From positions 1 through 39,417 of the forward strand of contig JAJTGQ010000030.1 of assembly GCA_021299455.1 (NCBI GenBank): 39,417 bases of DNA, written 5' to 3'. The DNA comes from Flammeovirgaceae bacterium. Its GTDB lineage: Bacteria; Bacteroidota; Bacteroidia; Cytophagales; Cyclobacteriaceae. This document shows, piece by piece, positions 1 to 9,674 of the stretch (positions are counted from its first letter, which is position 1; each line of letters begins with the position of its first letter). A program made the translations under genes and the position numbers. The notes under the pieces were generated by a model. It searched no databases, was not told the DNA's origin, and saw only the letters and a program-made list of their open reading frames with translations.

Positions 1-3000
1 ACGGTATTAACGTATCAATGGAAGAAGAACGGAGTGGACATAGTAGGAGCTACGTCAGCTACCTATACGATACTAACAGCGGCTACGGGAGATGCAGGCA
101 CGTACACGGTACAAGTGAGCGGCACGTGTGCCCCGAGCGTGACCAGCAGCGGATCGGTATTTGCAGTTATACCAATACCATTTGGAGTAAGCACAACGAT
201 ACCTTCGGTGTGCAGTAGTTTGGGTTACACGGTCAACCCTCAAGTGCATGTTAGCAACGGTGTGGGAAGTACTTTCATCTGGACAGTTAACTACAACGGT
301 CTGCTGGGTGGCACAGGCAATGTGGGCATGCCATCGTTGTCGATTACAGAACCAGTGTCGTTGAAGAACTTAACTGGTTCTACAGTGAACGTAATGTACA
401 TGATTACGCCCACCAGTGTTACAGGTTCGTGCGTAGGGTTACCTTATTCGATTACCATACCTGTTCAGAGCGAGCCGGTGGGCAACAATGCTACAGCGGT
501 CGCGATCTGCAGCGATGCAGGCGTGAACTATAATTTACAGACCAATGTGAACAGTGGTCCATCGGGCAACAGTCAGGTGAGCACATTCAGTTGGGTGGTG
601 TTGGTGGATAATGTGAATGTGACGGGAGAGAGTTTGAGTGCGCAGAACGGTGTGTTGATCAGCGATGTGCTGGTGAATGTGAGTGGTATTGACCAGACGG
701 TCACCTATACAGTAACACCTACGGGCACCAATGGCTGCGTGGGGTCGACCTTCACAGTGAGCGTGACGGTGCGCAGCAAGCCAGTGGGAATTTCAATAAC
801 AACCTCTGCCTTCTGTTCAGGGACAAGCTTTAACATTACCCCAGGAATTAGCAATGGTATGAGTACCAGTTTCACGTGGACGGCTTCATATCAAACCGGC
901 TTGACTGGAGGGTCGGGAAGCGGCATAGGAAACTTAGCAGAGACCCTCATTAATGCATCCTCGTCTCCTAAAAATGCAATCTACACGGTCACACCAACTG
1001 GTTTGCCCCTGATTAGCAATGGTTGTATCGGTACCCCTTTTAGTATCATTGTTCCGATTAATCCAATCTCGACCGGCATCGCGCAGTCAGTCATCCGCTG
1101 TAGCGATGACATAACTAACTTGTTGATAACGACTACTGGTTCATCTGCACCTGCTGCGGCATTCAATATTTCCGTGAACCCCAACGGTCTTACTCAGGTG
1201 GGTGGCACGGACAGTAATGGTACGTTACAAAGTAATACCGAAATTCAGTCGGATGCGTGGCTTAATACAACCAGTCTACCTGTAAATGTAGTTTATACGA
1301 TTACACCTGTCAGCTCATTTGGCTCATGTGTTGGTAATGCATTTGATATTATTGTAAACGTAAAAGCGAAACCCGTTGGAATCAATCAAACTATTACACA
1401 GTGTAGTGATGTTGCAACGAATTATAATTTGATTGTTAACATAGCTCTTCTTGGCAATAATGTGGGAAGTACTTTTTCATGGGTTGCAGCAGCGAATAGC
1501 AACGTTGGAGGAGAGAGTACATCGATTCAATCGGGATCAATTATTACTGACGTACTGAACAATGTTACCAACACGAATCAGACTGTGGTATATGACGTGA
1601 CTCCAACAGGGGTAAATGGATGTATGGGAGCAGTGTTCCAAGTTTCAGTCATTGTAAATCCAGAACCAATTGGCACTACATTAGTTGCACCCATGGCTTT
1701 GGCTCCACTAATTTGTAGTGGATCGTCAGTTAACTATAATCTACAGGGAAACATAAATCTATTGAATGCTCTGCCCTCAACATTTACATGGATAGCTACT
1801 GCAAACCCGAATATTACCGGTGCAAGTACCACCAGTGCACAAACGACTTCTCTGATTTCTGATATTCTGCTAAATACTTCTTTCGTGCCCCAAGTAATTA
1901 CTTACACGGTATATCCAACAGGTGTGAATGGATGTGCCGGAAATATGTTTACGGTTGACGTTACCGTAAATCCCAAAGCACAAATTACAGCGGGACCGGA
2001 TTTGGCTTTATGTAGAGATATTCCCTCAATTGCATTACAGGGAGCCGTGACCTACGCGCCCAATGGGGTATTGTGGACCGGAGCAACTGGAATCTACTCT
2101 AATAGCTCGAGCCCTGTATCTGATTATAGTTTTAATAATCCGTCAGAGATTGGACAAAACTTGGTACTCACTCTTACTGCAAATGACCCTGATTTAGGAG
2201 GCCCTTGCTTAAGTGTATCCGATCAAATGAATCTTAGGATAAATCAATTGCCAAGCCCGGCAATTTTGACCTCATCAACTTCGGTGGTACAGAATGCTCC
2301 GAACTTTACAATAACGGGCGCAAATGCCGGAGGGAATTTTACAATTACCCCTGGGTTTGGGTTAAGTGGAACAACGATTATCAATATCAGTGGCAATTTA
2401 TTTGATGTAACTACCTTTAATCCTAGCAGTGCAACGATTTATGACGGCACTTTGCCAACGATAAACAGAGTCACTTATACTTTCACTGATCCAAACGGCT
2501 GTACGGGTTCTAATTTCATAAATGTTATTGTTAACCCGGTCACCATAAACGATTTTAGATTGGAATACTCACTAAATAATCTAGTTCCGTTTAATGGATT
2601 AGACTTGTTCTCTTTGTGTGCCAACAGGGGTAAGATATTAATCAGGGGCACGCCAGCTGTGACCACAGGCTTGGCACCAGAAACTTCGATTACTTCTGTT
2701 CCGCGATTTATTGGCGGGCCAGTTGCAGCTATATCGTTTGATGGAACAAACTACTTTCTTGAAACGGATGGCTTAGCATCGGATACATATCGTATATTGT
2801 ACACCTACAAAAATAGTTTTGGCGCCATCACCACTAAAACTCATGATGTTCAGATTTTTGCGACACCAATTGCGAAAATAATGATCCCGATAAATTCTTG
2901 TGTTGCGAATGCTATCGATTTAAATGATGATTCAACCATGCCCGCTCAAAATCCGTTCGGAGGAATTATTAATAAATGGAGTTGGGATTTTGATGATGGA

Positions 3001-5190
3001 ACTCCACCTTCCACTTCTCAGGATACCAGTCACGACTACAATTTACCCGGTGCAGGTGGTCCCGGCTTATACAATATTCAACTAGATATAGAATCGAACC
3101 AAGGCTGTAGGGCTTCAACCAATTTGGGCATTCGTGTTGGTGATGTTCCAGTTGCCAACTACCGTTTTGCAAGCATTTGCACTAACGATAAAACTATGTT
3201 TTATGATTTGACGATCCCGGGAACGATAAGCATTATTGATAAATACACGTGGAACTTTGGCGATGGAGATATACTGACTACGGCAGGGTCAAATGCGCTA
3301 TTACCTGTGCCGATTGGAACACATTCAGGTAGGACATCGGGTACCTACAAGAATCCGACACACAACTATCTAACTCCAGGACCTAAATCAGTAATGCTAA
3401 CAGTAGAGACCAATGACGGCTGCTTTAATTCGATTACCAAAACTGTTACTATTCTATTGGGTGGAACAACAGTACAACCAACTCAGGCTAGTCCATACTT
3501 AAACGATTTTGACGCATTGGTTGATGATGACTGGTTTAGGGAGTCCAAAGTTATTAGCCCGGTAAACACGCTGCCTGTTTTATTTGGCGAGAATAGTTGG
3601 TTGAGAGGGACTCCAAACGGATCTACAATAAAAACAGCGGCTTCTGGATCAAGAGCTTGGTGGACTGGTGAGAATATTGTCGGTTCTAGTGTAGTACCTC
3701 CTACATATTATCAGCGCGAGGCATCATGGGTCAATGGCCCGTGCTTTGATCTTACGCAACTAGAAAGACCAATGGTGGCGTTAGATTATTGGTCCGATTC
3801 TGAGAAAAATATTGATGGCGCAGTATTGCAATATTCTACTGATGGAGGTCTAAACTGGCAATTGGTTGGGCCGTTGGCGGGTGAGCCAATCGACCAGGGG
3901 ATTAACTGGTATAATGAAAGAGGACTTCCTTCTAACCCAGGTCAAAACTCCTCATTTGGTTGGACTGATAAACAAGGCAAGTGGAAAAATGCACGGTATA
4001 ATCTAGATATTATTCCAAAAATAGACCGAGATCAGGTAAGGGTTCGAGTTGCTTTTGGAAGTAATGATGGTAATGAGTCCTCTAAAACGTATGATGGATT
4101 TGCTTTTGATAACTTCTTTGTGGGAGAGAAGAAACGGCTGGTTCTGATGGAGCATTTTACCAATTCATCGCTGAGCGGAAGTGTTGTGGCGGACAATTAC
4201 GTGAACAACCTATACAGTGAGCAGATCAATTTAGTTCGGCCGTTTCCGGGTGGGCAAAGCGATTTTAATGATATTCAATACCATATCAGTTACTCCTCTG
4301 CAGGTAGCGATGTATTGAATTCAGATAATCCAAATGATCCGAACGCGAGGGCGTCAAGCTACGGAGTTTCTCAGCCGCCAAAGACATTTATTGACGGGAT
4401 TAGAAATCAGGTACTTGATGGGACATTTACAAAGTTGAATAAGATCGAAATTGACAGGCGTGCGCTTAGAGCGCCTAAGTTCACGTTAACTCTTGACACA
4501 ATTGCTATTGCCACAACGCTACCCGATAGAGATAATTTAATCAACGTTAAATTAACCATGGTGGCAGATACAGTAGTAAATTCACCGTTGATTGCACAGG
4601 TCGCTCTGGTAGAAGATAATGTGGTTACACCGAATGGAACTTTTAAAAACGTGTTGCGGAAGTTGTTATTCGGTAGTGATCCGACAAAACCAGATGGAAT
4701 TACAATTACACAACCTTTTACAGTTGGTCTGTTGGCTGTACGCCCTGCCCAACCAGCACCAGATATTGAAATAAACGTGCCTATCTCTAACCCCAATAAC
4801 TTAAAATTGATTGGATTTATCCAAGACAAAAACACAGGCGAGATTTATCAAAGTACGATTTTGAAAGTGACTCGTAAGGTTGGATCTGTAGTGGTTGGGT
4901 TAGAAGACGATCCACTGGTCGTAACAAATTTGAAAGACTTGCAAATCTACCCTAACCCAGCAAACGGTAAGTTTAATTTTGGTTATCCTGGCAGTTTCCT
5001 TGACGGATACGTCTGGAAGATTGCAGACCAACGCGGTATTTTTGTGCTGACAGGAGACTTTACAGGTGCAGTCAATGGATTAAAATCAATTGATGTCTCA
5101 ACACTAACCAATGGTGTCTACTATCTGCTGATCGGAGCAGAGGGAAAAGTTCCAGTCTACCGGAAGTTGGTAGTCATGAATCAGAACTAG
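1..5190 (+). CDS. Giant secreted PKD/Ig-like repeat protein with T9SS type A sorting domain (5' end outside window)
   Basis: The frame is open from the first base, so this is the C-terminal 1729 residues of a larger protein. An Ig-like segment ends near nt 170. About six tandem PKD-like repeats follow (nt ~180-1975), each with a 'PVG/PIG' start, an early Cys-Ser pair ('CSD', 'CSG') and a late 'TPTG..GC.G' motif. Two true PKD domains lie at nt ~2970-3150 (WDFDDG) and ~3244-3430 (WNFGDG). A jelly-roll/MAM-like domain covers nt ~3490-4130, then an Omp28-like thioredoxin-fold segment begins at MEHFTNSS (nt ~4147). The last ~80 residues (from 'LQIYPNPANGKF') match the Por secretion C-terminal sorting domain, which in Bacteroidota directs export through the type IX system and surface anchoring. 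The role is probably adhesion or matrix; this is inference. The first ~800 nt look GC-richer with different codon choice from the later repeats. Confidence 0.9.
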   Translation, partial: TVLTYQWKKNGVDIVGATSATYTILTAATGDAGTYTVQVSGTCAPSVTSSGSVFAVIPIPFGVSTTIPSVCSSLGYTVNPQVHVSNGVGSTFIWTVNYNGLLGGTGNVGMPSLSITEPVSLKNLTGSTVNVMYMITPTSVTGSCVGLPYSITIPVQSEPVGNNATAVAICSDAGVNYNLQTNVNSGPSGNSQVSTFSWVVLVDNVNVTGESLSAQNGVLISDVLVNVSGIDQTVTYTVTPTGTNGCVGSTFTVSVTVRSKPVGISITTSAFCSGTSFNITPGISNGMSTSFTWTASYQTGLTGGSGSGIGNLAETLINASSSPKNAIYTVTPTGLPLISNGCIGTPFSIIVPINPISTGIAQSVIRCSDDITNLLITTTGSSAPAAAFNISVNPNGLTQVGGTDSNGTLQSNTEIQSDAWLNTTSLPVNVVYTITPVSSFGSCVGNAFDIIVNVKAKPVGINQTITQCSDVATNYNLIVNIALLGNNVGSTFSWVAAANSNVGGESTSIQSGSIITDVLNNVTNTNQTVVYDVTPTGVNGCMGAVFQVSVIVNPEPIGTTLVAPMALAPLICSGSSVNYNLQGNINLLNALPSTFTWIATANPNITGASTTSAQTTSLISDILLNTSFVPQVITYTVYPTGVNGCAGNMFTVDVTVNPKAQITAGPDLALCRDIPSIALQGAVTYAPNGVLWTGATGIYSNSSSPVSDYSFNNPSEIGQNLVLTLTANDPDLGGPCLSVSDQMNLRINQLPSPAILTSSTSVVQNAPNFTITGANAGGNFTITPGFGLSGTTIINISGNLFDVTTFNPSSATIYDGTLPTINRVTYTFTDPNGCTGSNFINVIVNPVTINDFRLEYSLNNLVPFNGLDLFSLCANRGKILIRGTPAVTTGLAPETSITSVPRFIGGPVAAISFDGTNYFLETDGLASDTYRILYTYKNSFGAITTKTHDVQIFATPIAKIMIPINSCVANAIDLNDDSTMPAQNPFGGIINKWSWDFDDGTPPSTSQDTSHDYNLPGAGGPGLYNIQLDIESNQGCRASTNLGIRVGDVPVANYRFASICTNDKTMFYDLTIPGTISIIDKYTWNFGDGDILTTAGSNALLPVPIGTHSGRTSGTYKNPTHNYLTPGPKSVMLTVETNDGCFNSITKTVTILLGGTTVQPTQASPYLNDFDALVDDDWFRESKVISPVNTLPVLFGENSWLRGTPNGSTIKTAASGSRAWWTGENIVGSSVVPPTYYQREASWVNGPCFDLTQLERPMVALDYWSDSEKNIDGAVLQYSTDGGLNWQLVGPLAGEPIDQGINWYNERGLPSNPGQNSSFGWTDKQGKWKNARYNLDIIPKIDRDQVRVRVAFGSNDGNESSKTYDGFAFDNFFVGEKKRLVLMEHFTNSSLSGSVVADNYVNNLYSEQINLVRPFPGGQSDFNDIQYHISYSSAGSDVLNSDNPNDPNARASSYGVSQPPKTFIDGIRNQVLDGTFTKLNKIEIDRRALRAPKFTLTLDTIAIATTLPDRDNLINVKLTMVADTVVNSPLIAQVALVEDNVVTPNGTFKNVLRKLLFGSDPTKPDGITITQPFTVGLLAVRPAQPAPDIEINVPISNPNNLKLIGFIQDKNTGEIYQSTILKVTRKVGSVVVGLEDDPLVVTNLKDLQIYPNPANGKFNFGYPGSFLDGYVWKIADQRGIFVLTGDFTGAVNGLKSIDVSTLTNGVYYLLIGAEGKVPVYRKLVVMNQN

Positions 5191-7091
5191 ACTTTGAGTG
5201 CCGCTATTTCGGCCGTAGTGTTTTCCAAAATTTGGCAGAAGGACTCGATCGTCCGATTAAATTCGGGTGAGATTTGTTTCAACTTTGCGTTTCTCTCAAT
5301 TTCTGAAGCCAATTCTTTTGCTTGATGTATGCCCAATAGGGTGATTGAAGGTTTTAACTTGTGCGCGGCACGAGAAAGATTTTCCCAATCTCTTTGCCGG
5401 GAGAAACTTCTTACTTCCTCAATACTCCCTGGCATCGTTTCTAAATAAGTTTCAATCATTTCTTTGACAAATGACTCGTCATTATTCGATACACTTTTCA
5501 GATAGCTCAAATCAAATGACGGATGCTCATCCTCTTTTTTTTCGACTCCTTTTTCTTTTTTAACTTCGACTAGCCGTTTAATTGCCTTGAAGAGATCCTC
5601 AGGCGTGAAAGGCTTAGAGATGCAATCGTTCATTCCGGCTGCCAGGCATTGTTCCACATCTTTCCTGGTCGTGTTGGCCGTTAGCGCAATAATGGGCAGT
5701 TTACTTTTGGAGTCGTTCAACTCACGAATTATCTTCGTTGCTTCAAACCCATCCATAACGGGCATTTGAATATCCATTAGCACTAAGTCAAACGAGTTAG
5801 CTTTTACAATTTCCACCGCTGCGGCCCCGTTCTCTGCAAATCGTACCTTGCAGCCCCACATTTTTAGAATACTCCCTGCATAAAGTCCATTAATCTCATT
5901 ATCTTCAACAAGCAGTACATTCAATCCGCTAAACTTCTGTTGCGTGCCGTTGCTTGTGGTATAGCCGGGTAGATTGATGGATTTTGCGTCACCTTTTTGA
6001 TAGGGGAGTACAAATGAAAAAGTGGATCCTCGGTCTAGTTTACTACGGACACTTATTCGACCCCCTTGAAGTTCCACCAACTGTTTCACAATAGTAAGCC
6101 CGAGTCCAGTACCTCCATACTTCCTCGTGACGCTGGAATCTGCTTGACTAAAGCTCTCAAAAATTGTATGTAATTTATCTTTTGGTATCCCAATCCCTGT
6201 ATCTGTCACTTCAAATTGGATCTGGAATTTTTTTCCTTTGTGACTATAGACTTTGCAACCCAGATGAATCGAACCGGTATGGGTAAATTTGATGGCGTTA
6301 CTAATCAGATTTACGAGGATTTGATTCAATCGTACCGGATCGCCTACGAAAATTTGGTTTGCCTCTGATTCAAGATCAAAGTGAAACTTTATACCTTTCT
6401 CTTTTACTTGATGGTTGAACGTACCGACCAACGATTGAAGTAAATCATTCAGGTTGAAGCCAATTTGTTCAAACTTCAGTTTTCCTGATTCGATCGAGGC
6501 AATATCAAGAATATCATTTATAATAACTTTAAGGTTATCCGCTGCACTTTTGATTGCACTTAAATAAATCGCTTGGTCAGTTTCGCTCGGCAGCTGACTC
6601 ATTAACGTTGCCATTCCGGAAATCCCGTTAATAGGGGTGCGTATTTCGTGGCTAATGTTTGCGAGAAATTGCTCTTTGGCTTTTTGCGCCCGTTGTAGTT
6701 CCTCAGCATCCTTTTTTCGCTGTGTGATGTCGCGGCAGTCGAGGATGTGACCCTCTATTTTTTCTTTATGCTTGAGATTTATCGAATTAAACTCCAAGTA
6801 TTTATAGGTTCCATCTTTGCATAAGAATTGAAATTCGATCGACTCTGCATAGACTTTTCGCTTGATTTTCTTAAAGATGGAGATTAACTTTGGAAGATAG
6901 GAGACCGATAAAAAATTGAAAAAATTCTTTCCAATGAGACTGCTCGGTCGATAACCTAGTGTTTCTTTAACAGATGAATTTACATACTCAATGTTACCAT
7001 TGTAGTCGATCACAAAAATTATGTCTGAACCATCTTCAACAACCGCCTTAAAGAAACCTCCTCTTTTAACGTATTTTTTTAGTTCACTCAT
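5187..7091 (-). CDS. Soluble hybrid sensor histidine kinase (PAS-HisKA-HATPase-REC-HPt)
   Basis: This 634-aa protein has no membrane segment, so it should sense a cytoplasmic signal. Domains in order: PAS (~15-125), HisKA with phospho-acceptor His148 in ANISHEIRTP, HATPase_c with the N box around Asn265, G1 'DTGIG' (297-301) and G2 'GGTGLG' (326-331), a receiver domain with phospho-acceptor Asp440 ('LVLMDIQMP') and Lys493, and a C-terminal HPt domain with His577 ('AAHKLKP'). All residues for a His-Asp-His phosphorelay are present. It lies 3 nt downstream of the NtrC-type regulator gene, so the two are probably co-transcribed, and the HPt would hand phosphate to that regulator's Asp57 (inference). 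Its TAG stop overlaps the TAG of the convergent T9SS gene within the palindrome CTAG (5187-5190), leaving no room for a dedicated terminator. Confidence 0.93.
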   Translation of the reverse strand: MSELKKYVKRGGFFKAVVEDGSDIIFVIDYNGNIEYVNSSVKETLGYRPSSLIGKNFFNFLSVSYLPKLISIFKKIKRKVYAESIEFQFLCKDGTYKYLEFNSINLKHKEKIEGHILDCRDITQRKKDAEELQRAQKAKEQFLANISHEIRTPINGISGMATLMSQLPSETDQAIYLSAIKSAADNLKVIINDILDIASIESGKLKFEQIGFNLNDLLQSLVGTFNHQVKEKGIKFHFDLESEANQIFVGDPVRLNQILVNLISNAIKFTHTGSIHLGCKVYSHKGKKFQIQFEVTDTGIGIPKDKLHTIFESFSQADSSVTRKYGGTGLGLTIVKQLVELQGGRISVRSKLDRGSTFSFVLPYQKGDAKSINLPGYTTSNGTQQKFSGLNVLLVEDNEINGLYAGSILKMWGCKVRFAENGAAAVEIVKANSFDLVLMDIQMPVMDGFEATKIIRELNDSKSKLPIIALTANTTRKDVEQCLAAGMNDCISKPFTPEDLFKAIKRLVEVKKEKGVEKKEDEHPSFDLSYLKSVSNNDESFVKEMIETYLETMPGSIEEVRSFSRQRDWENLSRAAHKLKPSITLLGIHQAKELASEIERNAKLKQISPEFNRTIESFCQILENTTAEIAALKV

Positions 7092-7094
7092 AAG

Positions 7095-8456
7095 CTATAT
7101 CCCCGCTTGTTCCATCTCCTTTAAGTACCTGTAAATGGATGACTTGCCAATGTCTAGTCGCCTGGCCACCTCAAGCACATTATCATCGTATTTTTTCAAA
7201 AAGCTCCTAATAATGTGGTAGGTATACGCCTGCAAAGTCATTTCCTTCTGCATAAAATTGTCAGTGTGTATCTGACTGTTAAATGAGATATCTTCTGCCT
7301 TAAGCTCCCGGCCATCGCTCAGTACTGCCGCCAATTCAACAATTGCTTTTAGTTCCCTTACATTACCAGGAAAAAGATATCCCAACAATTTTTTTCGGGC
7401 ATCATCGCCTATTTTCATTTTAGGCATTTGATTCTCTCTGGTAAATTGATCGAGAAAATGCTTGCCAATCAAAATGATATCTTGGCCGCGTTCTCTTAGA
7501 GGGGGTAGATGTATAGGCAGACCAAGTAATCTGTAATACAAATCTTCCCGGAATGATTTCGCGCGTACTTCGTCCTGAAGATTTCGGTGGGTGGCTACTA
7601 TAATGCGTACATCTAATTTCTGAACCTGATTGCTGCCTATGCGAGTAAGTTCTTTTTCTTGCAAAACCCGTAGTAGTTTTGCCTGAAGGCTGATATCCAT
7701 TTCTCCGATTTCATCCAGAAACAAAGTGCCACCTTCGGCCTCTTCGAATTTTCCGATTCTTCGTTGCAATGCGCCTGTAAAAGCTCCCTTTTCATGACCA
7801 AATAACTCGGTTTCAATCAAATTCTTTGGTATCGCAGCAACATTGACGGCTATGAACGGCTTGTTCTTTCTTTTTGAATTGAAGTGAATGGCTTTGGCCA
7901 CCAGTTCTTTCCCGGTGCCTGTCTCACCAGTAATTGAAACGGTAATAAGCGTTTTTACGGCTCTTTCAATATTTTGAAAAACCTTTTGTATTGATGTGCT
8001 ATTTCCGATAATGCTCTTCTCGAAGTCATATTTCACAGAAATCTCTTGTTGGAGACGGCCAATTTCACGAATCAGCGTTGTTTTATTCCTCGCATTCTTG
8101 ATCGAGTTGAGTATCCGGTCTTTGGCCTCCTCGTCTTTGGTGATATAGTCAAAAGCACCTGTCTTCAATAGCTCAACCGCAGTGCCAATCTTATCCTGAG
8201 CCGAGATAATGATTACGCTTATGTCAGGGTTGAATTCGCGAACGGCCTTCAACACTTTCTCTCCCGGCAGATCAGGCAAGGTGTAGTCTAGCGTAATTAC
8301 TGAGGGCTGTTTGTAAAGATTATCGATGCAATCTTTGCCGCTGGCATAAAATTCTGTTTCAAAATCAGGATTTAGCGATAGCACATACCTCAAGAATTGG
8401 GTGTAAGTTGGGTCATCTTCAACGACAAAAATTTTTATTGGGTCTTTTTCGTACAT
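7095..8456 (-). CDS. NtrC-family sigma-54-dependent response regulator
   Basis: The 453-aa protein has the full NtrC architecture. The receiver domain (1-~120) carries the acidic pair in 'VVEDD', phospho-acceptor Asp57 ('TLDYTLPD') and Lys107. The AAA+ domain has Walker A GETGTGKE (177-184), the sigma-54 contact loop GAFTGA (224-229) and Walker B '[10 protein letters not shown]'. A Fis-type helix-turn-helix ends the protein ('[19 protein letters not shown]'). The intact GAFTGA means it should activate sigma-54 RNA polymerase. It is the first gene of a two-gene operon with the hybrid kinase. The ATG at 8454-8456 is preceded by a 94-nt intergenic region shared with the divergent TerB-like gene. 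Target genes cannot be told from the sequence. Confidence 0.93.
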   Translation of the reverse strand: MYEKDPIKIFVVEDDPTYTQFLRYVLSLNPDFETEFYASGKDCIDNLYKQPSVITLDYTLPDLPGEKVLKAVREFNPDISVIIISAQDKIGTAVELLKTGAFDYITKDEEAKDRILNSIKNARNKTTLIREIGRLQQEISVKYDFEKSIIGNSTSIQKVFQNIERAVKTLITVSITGETGTGKELVAKAIHFNSKRKNKPFIAVNVAAIPKNLIETELFGHEKGAFTGALQRRIGKFEEAEGGTLFLDEIGEMDISLQAKLLRVLQEKELTRIGSNQVQKLDVRIIVATHRNLQDEVRAKSFREDLYYRLLGLPIHLPPLRERGQDIILIGKHFLDQFTRENQMPKMKIGDDARKKLLGYLFPGNVRELKAIVELAAVLSDGRELKAEDISFNSQIHTDNFMQKEMTLQAYTYHIIRSFLKKYDDNVLEVARRLDIGKSSIYRYLKEMEQAGI

Positions 8457-8550
8457 CCGGTTGCTCTTTGTTTAAAAGTAATCGAAAACACTTAGTTATT
8501 AAGACAAAAGTTGCAAATTTTATACTAAATTCGAACCACACCTAAATACT

Positions 8551-9018
8551 ATGACGCGAGAACTCAACAAGCTTTCCCCTTCCGAGGTTGATTTGATGCT
8601 AAAAGCTCCGTTACTTGTTTGCATTCTGATTGCGGGCGCTGATGACGATATTGATCGAAAAGAGATCAAAAAGGCTATTCAGTTGGCGCAAAAGAATCAA
8701 GGCAACGGGAAATCAAAGATGATGGAATTCTATCGGATTATGGCTGAGGACTTTGAGGATAAATTGAAAGTTATCATACAGTCACTTCCGCCCAAAGCAG
8801 CCCAGCGAGAACCAATAATTGTTGATGAACTTACTTGTTTGAATGATGTTTTTTCGAAGATCGATAAGGAATTAGCCTTTGAGTTTTACCGAAGCCTGCT
8901 TGAAATTGCAAGAAAAACAGCGGAGTCTTCTGGAGGCCTTTTGGGTCTCAATTCGGTCGGGGAAGAAGAGGCAAGGTTCGTGAACCTTCCTATGCTAAAA
9001 ATCCCAACGCAGAAATAA
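8551..9018 (+). CDS. TerB-like (tellurite-resistance/DjlA-fold) small protein
   Basis: This is a 155-aa, all-helical, soluble protein of unknown function. The N-terminal half has a stretch 'IAGADDDIDRKEIKKA' that resembles the acidic metal-binding signature of TerB-like domains (hydrophobic, A-D-x-x-[IL]-D, then a run of helix). No signal peptide or membrane segment is seen. It is divergent from the response-regulator operon and followed 88 nt later by the rhomboid gene. A second TerB-like domain occurs in this window at the N-terminus of the ABC transporter at 27456. The family call is by motif only, so 'conserved hypothetical' is the fallback. Confidence 0.7.
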   Translation: MTRELNKLSPSEVDLMLKAPLLVCILIAGADDDIDRKEIKKAIQLAQKNQGNGKSKMMEFYRIMAEDFEDKLKVIIQSLPPKAAQREPIIVDELTCLNDVFSKIDKELAFEFYRSLLEIARKTAESSGGLLGLNSVGEEEARFVNLPMLKIPTQK

Positions 9019-9106
9019 AACACGTCCAATCAACTTCTCAAGTCGTAACTAGGAGGATGGCAACAATCTAATTTGTATTTTTCGGGGTCAATTTTGAAAT
9101 ACTTTA

Positions 9107-9673
9107 ATGCCCCAAAATAGAAGTGTTTTTGATAGTTCAGCTATCCCATTCAGACTGGTGTTTGTCATGTGGTTATCGTTCAGTATTCAATTTTTCTACC
9201 AAATTGATTTAGGTTTTTTAGGAATCAAACCACGGAGTTTTTCTGGCTTAATAGGTATCTTAACTGCTCCTATGATTCATGGAAGCTATATGCACCTGCT
9301 GTCGAACACATTTCCGTTGCTATTTCTGGGCACTTTGCTTTTTTTCTTTTATGACAGAATTGGCTCAATCGTGTTCTTTCGATGCTACCTTTTCACCAAC
9401 CTGCTTGTTTGGATTTTTAGCCCTCGCGTTTCCTACCATATTGGAGCCAGTGGTTTGATCTATGGGCTAGCTGCATTTCTAATTGTTTTTGGATTCTTGC
9501 GCCAGGATTTTTTGTCCTTGCTTATCTCTGTTGCGGTGGTTATTGCTTATGGTGGTATATTTTATGGCGTTATGCCGATGGACCCACGTATATCCTGGGA
9601 GTCCCACTTGGCCGGTGCATTGGTTGGAAGTGTAACGGCCTTTAATTTGGCGGACAAAAAAAGAATTCGTTGA
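9107..9673 (+). CDS. Rhomboid family intramembrane serine protease
   Basis: The 188-aa polytopic membrane protein has the rhomboid catalytic set: 'HGSYMHLLSN' (His63 and oxyanion Asn67), the nucleophile in GASGLIYG (Ser115) and the catalytic His in 'SHLAGALVG' (His167). Rhomboids cleave substrate transmembrane helices near the outer face of the cytoplasmic membrane. It is a compact form with about six transmembrane segments, of usual length for the family. The stop codon is separated by one base from the ATG of holA, so the two are co-transcribed. Co-expression with a replication gene looks like packing of small genes, not a shared pathway. The substrate is unknown. Confidence 0.92.
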   Translation: MPQNRSVFDSSAIPFRLVFVMWLSFSIQFFYQIDLGFLGIKPRSFSGLIGILTAPMIHGSYMHLLSNTFPLLFLGTLLFFFYDRIGSIVFFRCYLFTNLLVWIFSPRVSYHIGASGLIYGLAAFLIVFGFLRQDFLSLLISVAVVIAYGGIFYGVMPMDPRISWESHLAGALVGSVTAFNLADKKRIR

Positions 9674-9674
9674 T

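Noticed and set aside
1-1975. Tandem repeats as CRISPR or microsatellite
   Set aside because: The repeats are protein-level PKD-like domains of about 100 residues with diverged DNA, without spacers or short identical units.
4407-4835. 142-aa minus-strand frame inside the giant T9SS gene
   Set aside because: It lies opposite a well-supported coding frame and its sequence is the mirror of that gene's codon pattern.
5187-5190. Possible misassembly at the T9SS/kinase junction
   Set aside because: Both proteins end normally (Por domain, HPt domain); the overlapping stops in CTAG are a simple consequence of close convergent packing.
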